Positions 25,932 to 34,401 of a stretch of DNA of 64,000 nt are shown piece by piece. Each line of letters opens with the position of its first letter. Positions within the stretch are counted from its first letter, which is position 1. Location of the stretch: NCBI GenBank assembly GCA_017623935.1, contig JAGAOC010000039.1, forward strand, positions 1-64,000, written 5' to 3'. The notes beneath the pieces were generated by a model. It saw only the letters and a list, made by a program, of their open reading frames with translations. It made no database searches and was not told where the DNA came from. The DNA comes from Agathobacter sp. GTDB taxonomy: Bacteria > Bacillota > Clostridia > Lachnospirales > Lachnospiraceae. A program made the position numbers and the translations under genes.

Positions 25932-26432
25932 ATGGAATTATGGGATATTTATGATAGTAACAAACAGCGCACTGGAAGAACAATGAAGCGTAATGACTGG
26001 TGTTTAAAAGATGGAGAATATCATCTTACCGTATTAGGTGTTATTGCTAGACCAGACCACAAATATCTGATCACTCAGCGAGTTATGACGAAAGCCTGGG
26101 CACCAGGATGGTGGGAAGTGTCAGGTGGAGCTGCTATGGCAGGAGAAGATTCAATTGACGCAGTTAAGAGAGAGATTTTAGAAGAGACTGGGCTTGATGT
26201 CAGCAATGCAGCTGGTGGATACGAATTTTCTTATCATAGAGAGAATCCGGGTGAAGGAGATAATTATTTTGTAGATATCTATCGTTTTGAGATGGATTTC
26301 ACAGAAGAAGATATTCACTTACAAGAGGGGGAAACCAATGGTTATCGCCTTGCTACTGTAGATGAGATCAAAGAATTAGCTGACCAGGGAATCTTCCTGC
26401 ATTATGACAGTATCAAAGAAGTATTTCGTTAG
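25932..26432 (+). CDS. Nudix hydrolase
   Basis: 166 residues from the ATG at 25932, which has AAGGAG 9 bp upstream. The Nudix box (GX5EX7REUXEEXGU) is complete: GGAAMAGED ... VKREILEETGLDV. The N-terminus MELWDIYDSNKQRTGR is typical of IDI/YfcD-type Nudix enzymes that hydrolyse nucleoside-diphosphate-linked compounds. Substrate unknown. Followed 12 bp later by an acetyltransferase gene. Confidence 0.9.
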   Translation: MELWDIYDSNKQRTGRTMKRNDWCLKDGEYHLTVLGVIARPDHKYLITQRVMTKAWAPGWWEVSGGAAMAGEDSIDAVKREILEETGLDVSNAAGGYEFSYHRENPGEGDNYFVDIYRFEMDFTEEDIHLQEGETNGYRLATVDEIKELADQGIFLHYDSIKEVFR

Positions 26433-26444
26433 AGAGGCATTTTC

Positions 26445-26990
26445 ATGGTTATAGTAGAAGCAAAAGTAGATTCCCAGTTTCCGGAAATAGAAGAATTGTA
26501 TTTGTCTGCTTTTCCGGAGTGTGAGCGGAAGTCATTTTCTCTGATGGTTCAGAAAAATAAAACAGATCAAGTAGATATCTGGCGGTTAGAAGAGGATGGA
26601 GTATTCTGTGGACTGGTCATTACCATGAATGATCAGGATCTGGTGCTCATTGATTACCTTGCGATCGTGCCGGAGAAGAGAGGCTGTGGCTATGGTTCCA
26701 AAGCGATTGCCCTGATTAGGGAAGCCTACCCGGATAGAAGGGTATTTTTGGAGATCGAGAGTACTTCTATTCCGGCAGATAATCAGGAGCAGAGGATCTC
26801 ACGTAAACATTTCTATCTGAAAAATGATTTGAAAGAGTTGGGAATCCAGGCGAAGGTTTTTGATACAGAAATGGAGCTTCTGACCTTTGAGAAGAAGCTG
26901 ACCTTTGAAGAATACTGGAAGATCTATGCCAATGTATATGGAGAGGAGAAGGCAAAGAAAGTCTTGCTCTTATCCATAGAGCAGAAATGA
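26445..26990 (+). CDS. GNAT-family N-acetyltransferase
   Basis: 181 residues. The acetyl-CoA loop is in motif A, VPEKRGCGYGSKAIALI (around residue 80-95), preceded by the beta-strand LVLIDYLAI. The acceptor substrate cannot be read. A ribosome site is weak (AGAGAGGC), consistent with translation coupled to the Nudix gene 12 bp upstream. Confidence 0.85.
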   Translation: MVIVEAKVDSQFPEIEELYLSAFPECERKSFSLMVQKNKTDQVDIWRLEEDGVFCGLVITMNDQDLVLIDYLAIVPEKRGCGYGSKAIALIREAYPDRRVFLEIESTSIPADNQEQRISRKHFYLKNDLKELGIQAKVFDTEMELLTFEKKLTFEEYWKIYANVYGEEKAKKVLLLSIEQK

Positions 26991-27058
26991 TCAAGAGAGA
27001 TTTGTTACGGGGATGGATTTGAAAGACTAGAGAATTCAAGAAGAATTTCCATGAAATA

Positions 27059-27098
27059 AAAATACCGGGATAACCCATGTGGTTTATCTCGGTATTTT
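27059..27098. terminator. Bidirectional terminator between the acetyltransferase and cspA
   Basis: AAAATACCGGGATAAACC-type arms: 27059-27076 against 27081-27098 (GGTTTATCTCGGTATTTT), with one wobble and loop CATGT. A-rich left flank and T-rich right end allow use from both strands, for the plus-strand acetyltransferase and the minus-strand cold-shock gene. Confidence 0.8.
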
Positions 27099-27121
27099 GG
27101 AAATTATATAATTCCGGTGCA

Positions 27122-27325
27122 TTACTGTACAACTTTTACGCTGGTTGCCTGAGGACCTTTTGCACCTTCTGTGATTTCATATTCAACAGATGCGCCTTCT
27201 TCTAAGGATTTGAAACCTTCCATTTCCAGTCCTGAGTAGTGTACGAATACATCATTTCCATCTTCTCCTGTGATGAATCCGTAGCCCTTCTGGTTGTTGA
27301 ACCACTTTACTGTACCTTTGTTCAT
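27122..27325 (-). CDS. Cold-shock protein, CspA family
   Basis: 67-residue single OB-fold. RNP1 is KGYGFIT and RNP2 is VFVHYSG, both intact, with the usual N-terminal [10 protein letters not shown]. Binds single-stranded RNA/DNA as an RNA chaperone. The ATG at 27325 has GGAGGT 7 bp upstream; an in-frame codon five residues earlier lies inside that ribosome site and is not used. Confidence 0.96.
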   Translation of the reverse strand: MNKGTVKWFNNQKGYGFITGEDGNDVFVHYSGLEMEGFKSLEEGASVEYEITEGAKGPQATSVKVVQ

Positions 27326-27409
27326 CGAAAGTACCTCCAATAAAAATTACTGTTGCAGAGCAACTAAGCTTAGAATATCATACCCCTTTCTAAAAGTAAA
27401 GCGTTAAAT

Positions 27410-27913
27410 TTACATCTCTTCAAAGGCGAAATTTTGCTGCTTCAAAAAGCGAATAACCAGCTTATCCCATTCATTTTCCAATGATTTATCCATAGAGAAA
27501 ATCTGATAAGAGACACCTGTAGTCAAGGTTAGAGCCTGATTCTGATATTTTAGGTTTAGGAAAAATCCGCGGATGTCTTTTTCAGTAAAGGAACTGTGGA
27601 GCGATTCTAGGGTCTTCTTTTGATTCTCGGGAGAGAGAAGGAAGACAAATCGAAAAGAGGAAGGCGTTTTCTTGCCTTTGATCAGATCAAAGCAGTTTCC
27701 TCGAAGCATAGAGAAAGGAAGAAATGGAAAATCTGTAAGATGAGCTTCTTCTAATTCTTCACTTGTAAAGTATTCTTTGTTAACCCGTCCGTCAATCACA
27801 TAATTTGCGGCACTGGCAATGACTGCTTCCTGGAGAAGAAAATGATCAAAGGTCTCAGAGCGCAATAATTTATTCATAAAATCTTTTACTTCGGTTAATT
27901 TTAATGCCAGCAT
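27410..27913 (-). CDS. Conserved hypothetical protein (DUF5721-like)
   Basis: 167 residues from the ATG at 27913, which has GGAGG 5 bp upstream; an ATG four codons earlier overlaps that site. The sequence (MLALKLTEVKDFMNKLL, FDHFLLQEAVIASAANYVIDGRVNKEYF) matches a Lachnospiraceae-type family I recall as DUF5721. Soluble, no membrane segment, no catalytic motif visible. Divergent from the M18 peptidase gene across a 99-bp intergenic space that must hold both promoters. Confidence 0.75.
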   Translation of the reverse strand: MLALKLTEVKDFMNKLLRSETFDHFLLQEAVIASAANYVIDGRVNKEYFTSEELEEAHLTDFPFLPFSMLRGNCFDLIKGKKTPSSFRFVFLLSPENQKKTLESLHSSFTEKDIRGFFLNLKYQNQALTLTTGVSYQIFSMDKSLENEWDKLVIRFLKQQNFAFEEM

Positions 27914-28012
27914 GTTATCCTCCATTTGATGTTGGTTCCATATGAAAATATTTTACTACAGATTCGGCGGTTATGGTAGAATAAATCTAAATAAATTACG
28001 GAGGTTGTAAAA

Positions 28013-29296
28013 ATGGAAAATCAATTTTTATTTCATATATTAAAAGAAGGTGTATCACCATTTCATTGTGTTTCTGCTGTGACAGAAGAATTGGAGAAAG
28101 AGGGATTTGTCCGGCTGGATTATGAAAAAAGCTGGAATTTAGAACTTGGGGGCAAGTATCTGGTAGAGCACCATGGAACAACGCTATTTGCTTTCACAAT
28201 TGGGGAACATTATGAAAAAGGGGACATGGTTCGGCTGGCAGCGGCTCACACAGACTATCCTTGTTTTCGGATTAAGCCCAATCCGGATTTTGTGACCAAA
28301 GGATATGCCCAGATCAATGTAGAGGTATATGGAGGCCCTATCTTGAATACCTGGCTGGATCGACCTTTGGGATTGGCAGGAAGAGTCGTGACAAAGGGAG
28401 AGGATCCATTTTCCCCTGAGATTCATTATTATAGATCTGAAAAAGCGGTTCTTACGATTCCGAACCTGGCAATTCATATGAATCGGGAAGTAAATAAGGG
28501 AGTAGAATTGAATCCGCAGGTGGATCTTATGCCGATTTTGGATCTACTTTCAGAAGAAGAGAAAAGTACTGATTATTTTCTTACTTTTCTTTCTGAGGAA
28601 TTGAAAGTTGAAAAAGAAGACATACTGGATTTTGAACTGAATACTTATTGTGTGGAGGAACCGTGTTATGTAGGGATCAAGGATTCTATGATCTCTTCTC
28701 CGAGACTGGATAATCAGACTTCTGTAGGGGCTCTTACTCTGGCAATTGAGAATGGGTGCAGAGAATCAGGAATCAATTTGATTGCCCTTTTTGATCATGA
28801 GGAGATCGGAAATAAAAGTAAGCAGGGAGCGGCATCTCTTATGATCCGAGATCTGCTTAGAAGAATTTTAATGCTTTTGGGGAATACGGAAGAGGAAGTA
28901 GAGCAGGCAATCTATGGAGGTATGCTTCTTTCTGTAGATGTGGCTCATGGTCTTCACCCGAATAAAGTTGGTAAGATGGATATTACGAATCAGCCAGTCT
29001 TAGGCAAAGGATTTTGTATTAAGGAAGCTTGTTCCCAGTCTTATGCTACAGATTCGGAAGCGGTCAGTATCTTATGGCAGATCTGCAAAGAAGGAAATAT
29101 TCCGGTACAGCGTTTTGCAAACCGCTCAGATGTAAGAGGCGGGGGAACCTTAGGCTCTGTGGTATCCACGTTACTTCCTATTAAAACAGTGGACATGGGG
29201 ATTCCGATTTTGGCAATGCATTCGGCTAGAGAGCTTATGGGAAGTAGTGATATGAAGTCATTGACAGATGCGGTTACTAGATTCTTCTCCTTGTAA
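28013..29296 (+). CDS. M18-family aminopeptidase
   Basis: 427 residues. Dinuclear-zinc site residues are visible in order: AAHTDYPCF (His, near 77), SPRLDNQTS (Asp), FDHEEIGNKS (Glu pair), VDVAHG (Asp) and AMHSARE (His, near the C-terminus). The N-terminal region contains the family's FHCV phrase. Cleaves N-terminal, often acidic or neutral, residues from peptides in the cytoplasm. GGAGG lies before the ATG. Monocistronic by context. Confidence 0.92.
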   Translation: MENQFLFHILKEGVSPFHCVSAVTEELEKEGFVRLDYEKSWNLELGGKYLVEHHGTTLFAFTIGEHYEKGDMVRLAAAHTDYPCFRIKPNPDFVTKGYAQINVEVYGGPILNTWLDRPLGLAGRVVTKGEDPFSPEIHYYRSEKAVLTIPNLAIHMNREVNKGVELNPQVDLMPILDLLSEEEKSTDYFLTFLSEELKVEKEDILDFELNTYCVEEPCYVGIKDSMISSPRLDNQTSVGALTLAIENGCRESGINLIALFDHEEIGNKSKQGAASLMIRDLLRRILMLLGNTEEEVEQAIYGGMLLSVDVAHGLHPNKVGKMDITNQPVLGKGFCIKEACSQSYATDSEAVSILWQICKEGNIPVQRFANRSDVRGGGTLGSVVSTLLPIKTVDMGIPILAMHSARELMGSSDMKSLTDAVTRFFSL

Positions 29297-29444
29297 AATA
29301 TATATTTTTTATAAAATTCTCATTTACCCTCTTCCATTATGTGGGTTTTCGTGTTAAGATTACGTGGTAATGAAAACTACTTTAGGTAGAAAATGATACT
29401 TATGAATAATGTTTTGATAGATTTGTGTGAAAGGATTCATTATT

Positions 29445-30284
29445 ATGTACAAAATTGTAATTGATAGTTGCGGAGAATTACCAGAGAACGTGAAACAGGA
29501 TCCACATTTTTGCAATGTGCCTCTAGAGATTGAGATTGACGGATATCACATCACAGATGATGAGACATTTGATCAGAAGGATTTCTTGAGAAGAGTAGAG
29601 GAAAGCCCGAAAGGACCGAAATCTGCCTGCCCATCTCCAGAGACCTACATGGAAGCCTATGACGGAGAGGCTGAGAATGTATATGTGGTAACTTTATCTG
29701 CTAAATTAAGCGGATCTTACAACAGTGCAGTTTTAGGTGCGAATCTCTATGAAGAAGAGCATGGCGCAAAGAAGAACATCCATGTATTTAATTCCTGTTC
29801 CGCATCTATTGGAGAGACCATTATCGGTCTGAAAATTCAGGAATTGGAAGAAAAAGGACTTTCTTTTGAAGAAGTTGTAGAGAAAACGGATGAGTACATT
29901 GCTTCTATGAATACTTTCTTTGTATTAGAGACTTTAGAGACCCTTCGTAAGACAGGTCGCTTAAGCAACCTGAAAGCTTTTGTTGCCAGCACCTTGAACA
30001 TCAAGCCGGTTATGGGAGCTACAGAAGAGGGAACCATTAAGCAGCTTGGACAGGCAAGAGGAATGAAGCGTGCCCTTACCAAGATGGTAGAGGAAGTGAT
30101 CCAGGCAACCAAGAATACCGAGGAGAAGATCCTTGCTATTTCTCATTGCAACGCACCGGATAAGGCTGCGTTTGTAAGAGAACTGATTGAAAAGGCTGCC
30201 AAATTCAAAAATATCATCGTGGTAAATACCGCAGGAATTTCCAGTATGTATGCCAATGATGGCGGAGTCATTTTGGCGGTGTAG
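29445..30284 (+). CDS. DegV-family fatty-acid-binding protein (FakB-like)
   Basis: 279 residues from ATG 29445, with AAAGGA upstream; an in-frame GTG six codons earlier is less well placed. Family marks are YKIVIDSCGELP at the N-terminus, the SACPSPETYMEAY segment, TLSAKLSGSYNSA, and the TLETLRKTGRLSN motif. DegV/FakB proteins bind a fatty acid and present it to a FakA kinase for phosphorylation. No fakA is in the window. The 148-bp upstream region is AT-rich without a clear operator. Confidence 0.9.
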   Translation: MYKIVIDSCGELPENVKQDPHFCNVPLEIEIDGYHITDDETFDQKDFLRRVEESPKGPKSACPSPETYMEAYDGEAENVYVVTLSAKLSGSYNSAVLGANLYEEEHGAKKNIHVFNSCSASIGETIIGLKIQELEEKGLSFEEVVEKTDEYIASMNTFFVLETLETLRKTGRLSNLKAFVASTLNIKPVMGATEEGTIKQLGQARGMKRALTKMVEEVIQATKNTEEKILAISHCNAPDKAAFVRELIEKAAKFKNIIVVNTAGISSMYANDGGVILAV

Positions 30285-30328
30285 AGAAATTCGAAAAGAA
30301 ATAGCTGTATAAAATCCAAAATAGTGTT

Positions 30329-30388
30329 AAAATAACCTCTGTAGGTGATTACGGAACTTCCCGTGATTTTCTGCAGAGGTTATTTTTT
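30329..30388 (+). terminator. DegV terminator
   Basis: AAAATAACCTCTG (30329-30341) pairs perfectly with CAGAGGTTATTTT (30374-30386). An inner ACGG/CCGT stem lies within, and Ts follow. As at 16.6 kb, the structured element starts directly after this terminator. Confidence 0.88.
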
Positions 30389-30576
30389 ATTTGCTAGGAA
30401 AATCCTCTGGAATTTCCTAGCAAATAAAAGACACTACGTGTCAATTATGCGCAGCAACTCTGTACGCTATTCCACTAAGCTCGAAAGAACCTCGCTAAGT
30501 GGAATATGTGTCGCGGAGAAGAAGTTTATTGCTTCGCAAAACCGCTCGCGCGCGGAGATTGCGCGGAGCGCAATCT
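30389..30576. repeat. Dispersed structured element, copy 2
   Basis: Same order of hairpins as copy 1 at 16620-16752: first stem ATTTGCTAGGAAAAT against AATTTCCTAGCAAAT with loop CCTCTGG, then GACAC-tac-GTGTC (30430-30442), the CGCGGAGAAGAAG block, and AGATTGCGC-gga-GCGCAATCT (30556-30576). It carries an extra hairpin of about 60 nt absent from copy 1 (ATTCCACTAAGC ... GCTAAGTGGAAT). Six Ts follow the last hairpin, so in this orientation it could terminate transcription ahead of folC. Confidence 0.8.
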
Positions 30577-30629
30577 TTTTTACGAGGAAATTGGTTCGTG
30601 AATCGGAAGAGACAATAAAGGAGTACAAG

Positions 30630-31982
30630 TTGAATTATAATTACGAAGAAGTCATTGAGAAAATAGAAAATGCAAGGCGGTTTGGAAATCTGCCGGGAGT
30701 GGAAGTGACAGCAAAAGCGTTGAAACATCCTATGTTTGCGGATTGGAACATTCCCTATATTCATGTGGCAGGAACCAATGGAAAAGGTTCTACCTGCGCC
30801 TTTTTAGATAGTATCTTTCAGAAAGCCGGAATTAAAACCGGATTATTTACCTCTCCACACCTGATCTGTTTTGAAGAACGGATTCGGGTAAATGGCGCAT
30901 ACATACCGAAAGAGGATGTGACCAGATTGGGAAATCTGCTCCTGAATACGGATTTTGGAGTGGCACTGACCATGTTTGATTATTGTCTGCTCATGGCGGT
31001 GCTTTATTTTGCGGAGCAGAAGGTAGAACTTGCTATTATGGAGACAGGCTTAGGCGGAAGACTGGATTCCACCAATGCCTTAGGGACTCCGGTGGCGGCG
31101 GTTCTGACTAAGATAGGTTTTGACCATACAGATATCTTGGGAGATTCTTTAGAGAAGATCGCGGCTGAAAAAGCAGGGATCATAAAAGAAGGTTCGCTTG
31201 TCATATCCCAGATGCAGGGAGCAGAGGTGGCAGAGGTCTTCCGAGAGAAAGCCAAGGAGAACAAGGCAAAAGAACTTATTTTTGTGGCACCTGAGGATAT
31301 AGAGCAGGTGCGTTCTTTCAAACCTCATATGCAAGGCGAATACCAGTATGAAAACGGAGCAGCGGCGATGGTCTGCGCCAAGGCAGTGGCGGAACTTATA
31401 TCAGAAATCCCAGCACAAGTCGCGTCAGAGGAACTTACATCAGAAGTTCCAGTACAAGACGCGTTAGAGGCGCTCCAAGCTGCCATCCCCGAGGGGATCA
31501 GGACTGCCAGTTGGGCTGGAAGGATGGAAGTGCTGTCAGAAGATCCATTCTTTTTGGTGGATGGGGCTCACAATGGTCACGGAGTCCATGCTTTTTGTAA
31601 AAGCCTAAAAGAACTTTATCCAAATGAAAAATTTCACTTCTGCATGGGGGTTATGGCGGATAAAGATTATTTAATCATGATTAAAGAATTACTTCCGATA
31701 GCGATAGATTTTGTGACTGTGACACCAGAAAGCAACAGGGCGTTACAAGCCGAGGAATTGGCAGCTCAGATCAGGGAAGCTGGAGTTAAGGCACGCTGTC
31801 TTACAGAAGAAGAGATGAATCTACAGGTGCAGGGGCTTACAGAGGAAGAAAAGAATGGACTGGAACGCCCTCATCTTTCTGCCTGTTTTTCTAATCTGGA
31901 CAGAGAGCATAAGACCGTTGCCTTTGGTTCCCTTTATTTTATAGGAGAGTTAAAAGCCGCTTGGCTGGAAGAACATAGATAA
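30630..31982 (+). CDS. folC: Bifunctional folylpolyglutamate / dihydrofolate synthase
   Basis: Adds glutamates to folates (and may join glutamate to dihydropteroate). 450 residues from a TTG start at 30630 with AAAGGAG 6 bp upstream; the open frame reaches back to 30345 through the structured element, which is not coding. The P-loop is AGTNGKGST near residue 45, with LFTSPHL, the ETGLGGRLDSTN segment, and DGAHNGHG marking the C-terminal domain. A 13-codon tandem duplication sits in the linker before that domain (see separate entry). The next gene starts 1 bp after the stop. Confidence 0.93.
   Translation: MNYNYEEVIEKIENARRFGNLPGVEVTAKALKHPMFADWNIPYIHVAGTNGKGSTCAFLDSIFQKAGIKTGLFTSPHLICFEERIRVNGAYIPKEDVTRLGNLLLNTDFGVALTMFDYCLLMAVLYFAEQKVELAIMETGLGGRLDSTNALGTPVAAVLTKIGFDHTDILGDSLEKIAAEKAGIIKEGSLVISQMQGAEVAEVFREKAKENKAKELIFVAPEDIEQVRSFKPHMQGEYQYENGAAAMVCAKAVAELISEIPAQVASEELTSEVPVQDALEALQAAIPEGIRTASWAGRMEVLSEDPFFLVDGAHNGHGVHAFCKSLKELYPNEKFHFCMGVMADKDYLIMIKELLPIAIDFVTVTPESNRALQAEELAAQIREAGVKARCLTEEEMNLQVQGLTEEEKNGLERPHLSACFSNLDREHKTVAFGSLYFIGELKAAWLEEHR
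31392..31469 (+). repeat. In-frame 39-bp tandem duplication within folC
   Basis: Units 31392-31430 and 31431-31469 encode ELISEIPAQVASE and ELTSEVPVQDALE. They are clearly duplicated but have diverged at several bases, and the frame is kept. It falls at the linker between the central and C-terminal domains of FolC. Confidence 0.75.
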
Positions 31983-31983
31983 A

Positions 31984-32949
31984 ATGGATTATACTTATAC
32001 TAAGAAAACAAATAGAAATGGCGAATCATATATGGAGATCACCGGGGGAAAAGAAGGGGCAAAAAGGCTTCTGATTCCGGAGGAGATCGAAGGAATTCCG
32101 GTAAAGGGCATTGGGAGCAGTGCTTTTTCTAGGAGAAAAGAGATTGAAGAGGCTGTGCTTCCGAGAGGAATCTATAGCTTGGGCAGGTATGCTTTTTATA
32201 ACTGTACGGGACTGAAAAAATTGACCCTGTGTGATGAGGTGGAAGACTATTATGATGGGGTGATCAAGCAATGTGAAAGTCTTTCTTATGTGGACGTACA
32301 GCTAAATATAGGAAATTACACCGTGATTAAAGACATTTTGGCGGACAATGATCGAACGCTTCATTTTACGCTGTACGGCGATATGTTTGGAGAAAAAAAG
32401 AAAATTAAACTGACATTTCCATCTTATGTCTATGATTTTGTGGAGGATGTAGAAGCTAGAGTTCTGCACCATAAGATTGAAGGGGCAGGATATCCTTATC
32501 GGGAGTGTGTCACTAGAAAATGGATTGATTATAGAGCCTATGATGGATTATTTTATCAGGCAGTGACCGATGACAGAAGGATTGCGGCGGATATTGCCTT
32601 TGACCGACTTATGTTTCCCTATGAATTAGAGACGACGGCGAAAGAGAATTATGAACAGTTTCTGCTGTTAGGATCGGTCTGGCTGATCACAGAATTAATA
32701 GAAGAAAACGAGATGGAAAAGATCAGTTTCTTATTAGAGCAGGTGCTTTTGACGAAAGAAGCCTGTCAGGAAGCTATTGATCATTCTGTAGAGAAGAAGA
32801 GACCAGAATACACAGCAATGTTCATGGAATACGATAGGGAGCATTTCCACAGAAATAATCTAAAAACGAAGGATGGCGAAGATGCTGGAAACACCAAGGA
32901 TGGTGCCCAGGACGAGGTAGGACTTTCCTTTGAACTAGACGAGTGGTAA
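31984..32949 (+). CDS. Leucine-rich-repeat (BspA-type) domain protein
   Basis: 321 residues. The N-terminal ~100 residues show BspA-type repeats (LLIPEEIEGIPVKGIGSSAF, AVLPRGIYSLGRYAFYNCTGL). The remaining two-thirds is helical with no motif I recognise (VWLITELIEENEMEKISFLLEQ looks like an ankyrin-like or helical repeat), ending in an acidic tail. No signal peptide, unlike surface BspA proteins. It starts 1 bp after folC and is followed by the metallopeptidase-VWA and AAA genes, so it may be part of that functional set. Confidence 0.7.
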   Translation: MDYTYTKKTNRNGESYMEITGGKEGAKRLLIPEEIEGIPVKGIGSSAFSRRKEIEEAVLPRGIYSLGRYAFYNCTGLKKLTLCDEVEDYYDGVIKQCESLSYVDVQLNIGNYTVIKDILADNDRTLHFTLYGDMFGEKKKIKLTFPSYVYDFVEDVEARVLHHKIEGAGYPYRECVTRKWIDYRAYDGLFYQAVTDDRRIAADIAFDRLMFPYELETTAKENYEQFLLLGSVWLITELIEENEMEKISFLLEQVLLTKEACQEAIDHSVEKKRPEYTAMFMEYDREHFHRNNLKTKDGEDAGNTKDGAQDEVGLSFELDEW

Positions 32950-32985
32950 AATGTGTACCGCAGATGAGATTGAAAAAAGATTGGA

Positions 32986-34389
32986 ATGAAAATGAAGACA
33001 AGAGAAGAACTGGACAACCTGGGACAGAAAATCTTAAATGAATGTCGGACAGAGCTTTATCTTTCCATGCGTTTTATGGGAGTGGCTTTAAATAGTCTGG
33101 ATTACCGCATGGATCTTTCCACTAGAAGAGTGGGGACGGATGCGGCGTTTATCAGATTTAATCCGAACTATTTATCGCAGTTATATCTGGAACGACCGGA
33201 AAAATTAAATCGTACTTATATGCATTTGCTGATGCATTGCCTGTTCCGGCATATGTTTTCAGCAAAGGCACATGAGGATATCGAACTCTGGGATCTAAGC
33301 TGTGATATTGCGGCAGAGTCTGTGGTGGACTCAATGGATTATCCCTGTATCTGGCAGGTTACTTCTGATTTTAGACAGGAATGGTATGATAAATTAAAAC
33401 AAGATTTAAAAGTTTTGACGGCGGAGAAAATCTATCATTATTTTATTACGAAGAAAAGAGATCCTTATCTGGAAGAAGCCTTACGGCAGGAATTTGCCCT
33501 GTGTGATCATAGCTTTTGGGAACGGATGCCAGAAGAGCCACCAGAAGATAAGGGGCAGGATCAACCTGAGATGGAGAATCCGAATCCGCAGCTTCCAAAC
33601 GAACAGGAGCAGGAAAATGATCCGGAGAATTCCAAGGATGTTTATTTGGACAAGCCGCAGGATTTTGAAGAGAAGAAGAAGGAATGGGAAGAACATTCCA
33701 AACGGATTCAGACAGACTTGGAGACTTTTTCCAAGGAGGCGGCAAAGGATAGTGGGTTCTTACTTCATTTCTTAGCGTTAGAGAACCGGAAGCGAACCAG
33801 CTACAAGGAATTTTTGAAGAAATTTTCTGTGATCCGAGAAGAAACAAAGATAGACATGGATTCCTTTGACTATAACTTCTATATGTATGGTCTGTCCATG
33901 TATGGAAATATGCCTTTGATCGAGGAAAATGAATATCGGGAGTCCAAAAAGATTGAGGAACTGGTCATTGCCATTGATACCTCTGCTTCCTGTCAGAGAG
34001 GGCTGGTGCAGGAGTTTTTAAATGAGACCGGAGCTATCTTTGGTAATCAGGAGAACTTTTTTGATAAGATAAATATTCATATTATTGAGTGTGACAATCA
34101 GGTGCAAAATGATATTCGGATCACGAAGTTGGAGGATCTAAAACAGTATGCGGAACATTTTGCAGTAAAAGGCGGATACGGAACGGATTTTCGACCGGTC
34201 TTTTCTTATGTAGAAGAATTGCGGAGGAAAGGGATCCTTACCAACCTGAAAGGTTTAATGTACTTTACCGATGGGATTGGCACTTATCCGAAAAATGCCA
34301 CGTCCTATGATACTGCCTTTGTTTTTTGGACGGAGGAAGAATTTCGGGAAGAAGATGTGCCGGATTGGGCCATCAAATTATATCTATAA
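32986..34389 (+). CDS. Putative metallopeptidase with VWA-like domain (DUF2201 type)
   Basis: 467 residues. An HxxxH-type helix (MHLLMHCLFRHMF, near residue 75) resembles the degenerate metallopeptidase site of the DUF2201 N-terminal domain. A charged, proline-rich linker spans roughly 175-240. The C-terminal domain begins LVIAIDTSASCQRG, a MIDAS-like DxSxS variant (D-T-S-A-S) of von Willebrand A domains. Such proteins are normally paired with a MoxR-like AAA ATPase, and one follows 12 bp later. Two ATGs (32986, 32992) are possible starts. Confidence 0.82.
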   Translation: MKMKTREELDNLGQKILNECRTELYLSMRFMGVALNSLDYRMDLSTRRVGTDAAFIRFNPNYLSQLYLERPEKLNRTYMHLLMHCLFRHMFSAKAHEDIELWDLSCDIAAESVVDSMDYPCIWQVTSDFRQEWYDKLKQDLKVLTAEKIYHYFITKKRDPYLEEALRQEFALCDHSFWERMPEEPPEDKGQDQPEMENPNPQLPNEQEQENDPENSKDVYLDKPQDFEEKKKEWEEHSKRIQTDLETFSKEAAKDSGFLLHFLALENRKRTSYKEFLKKFSVIREETKIDMDSFDYNFYMYGLSMYGNMPLIEENEYRESKKIEELVIAIDTSASCQRGLVQEFLNETGAIFGNQENFFDKINIHIIECDNQVQNDIRITKLEDLKQYAEHFAVKGGYGTDFRPVFSYVEELRRKGILTNLKGLMYFTDGIGTYPKNATSYDTAFVFWTEEEFREEDVPDWAIKLYL

Positions 34390-34401
34390 GAGGAGAACTA
34401 C

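Noticed and set aside
30345..30629. 95-residue N-terminal extension of FolC
   Set aside because: It translates the DegV terminator and the structured element; the TTG at 30630 has the ribosome site and starts the family sequence.
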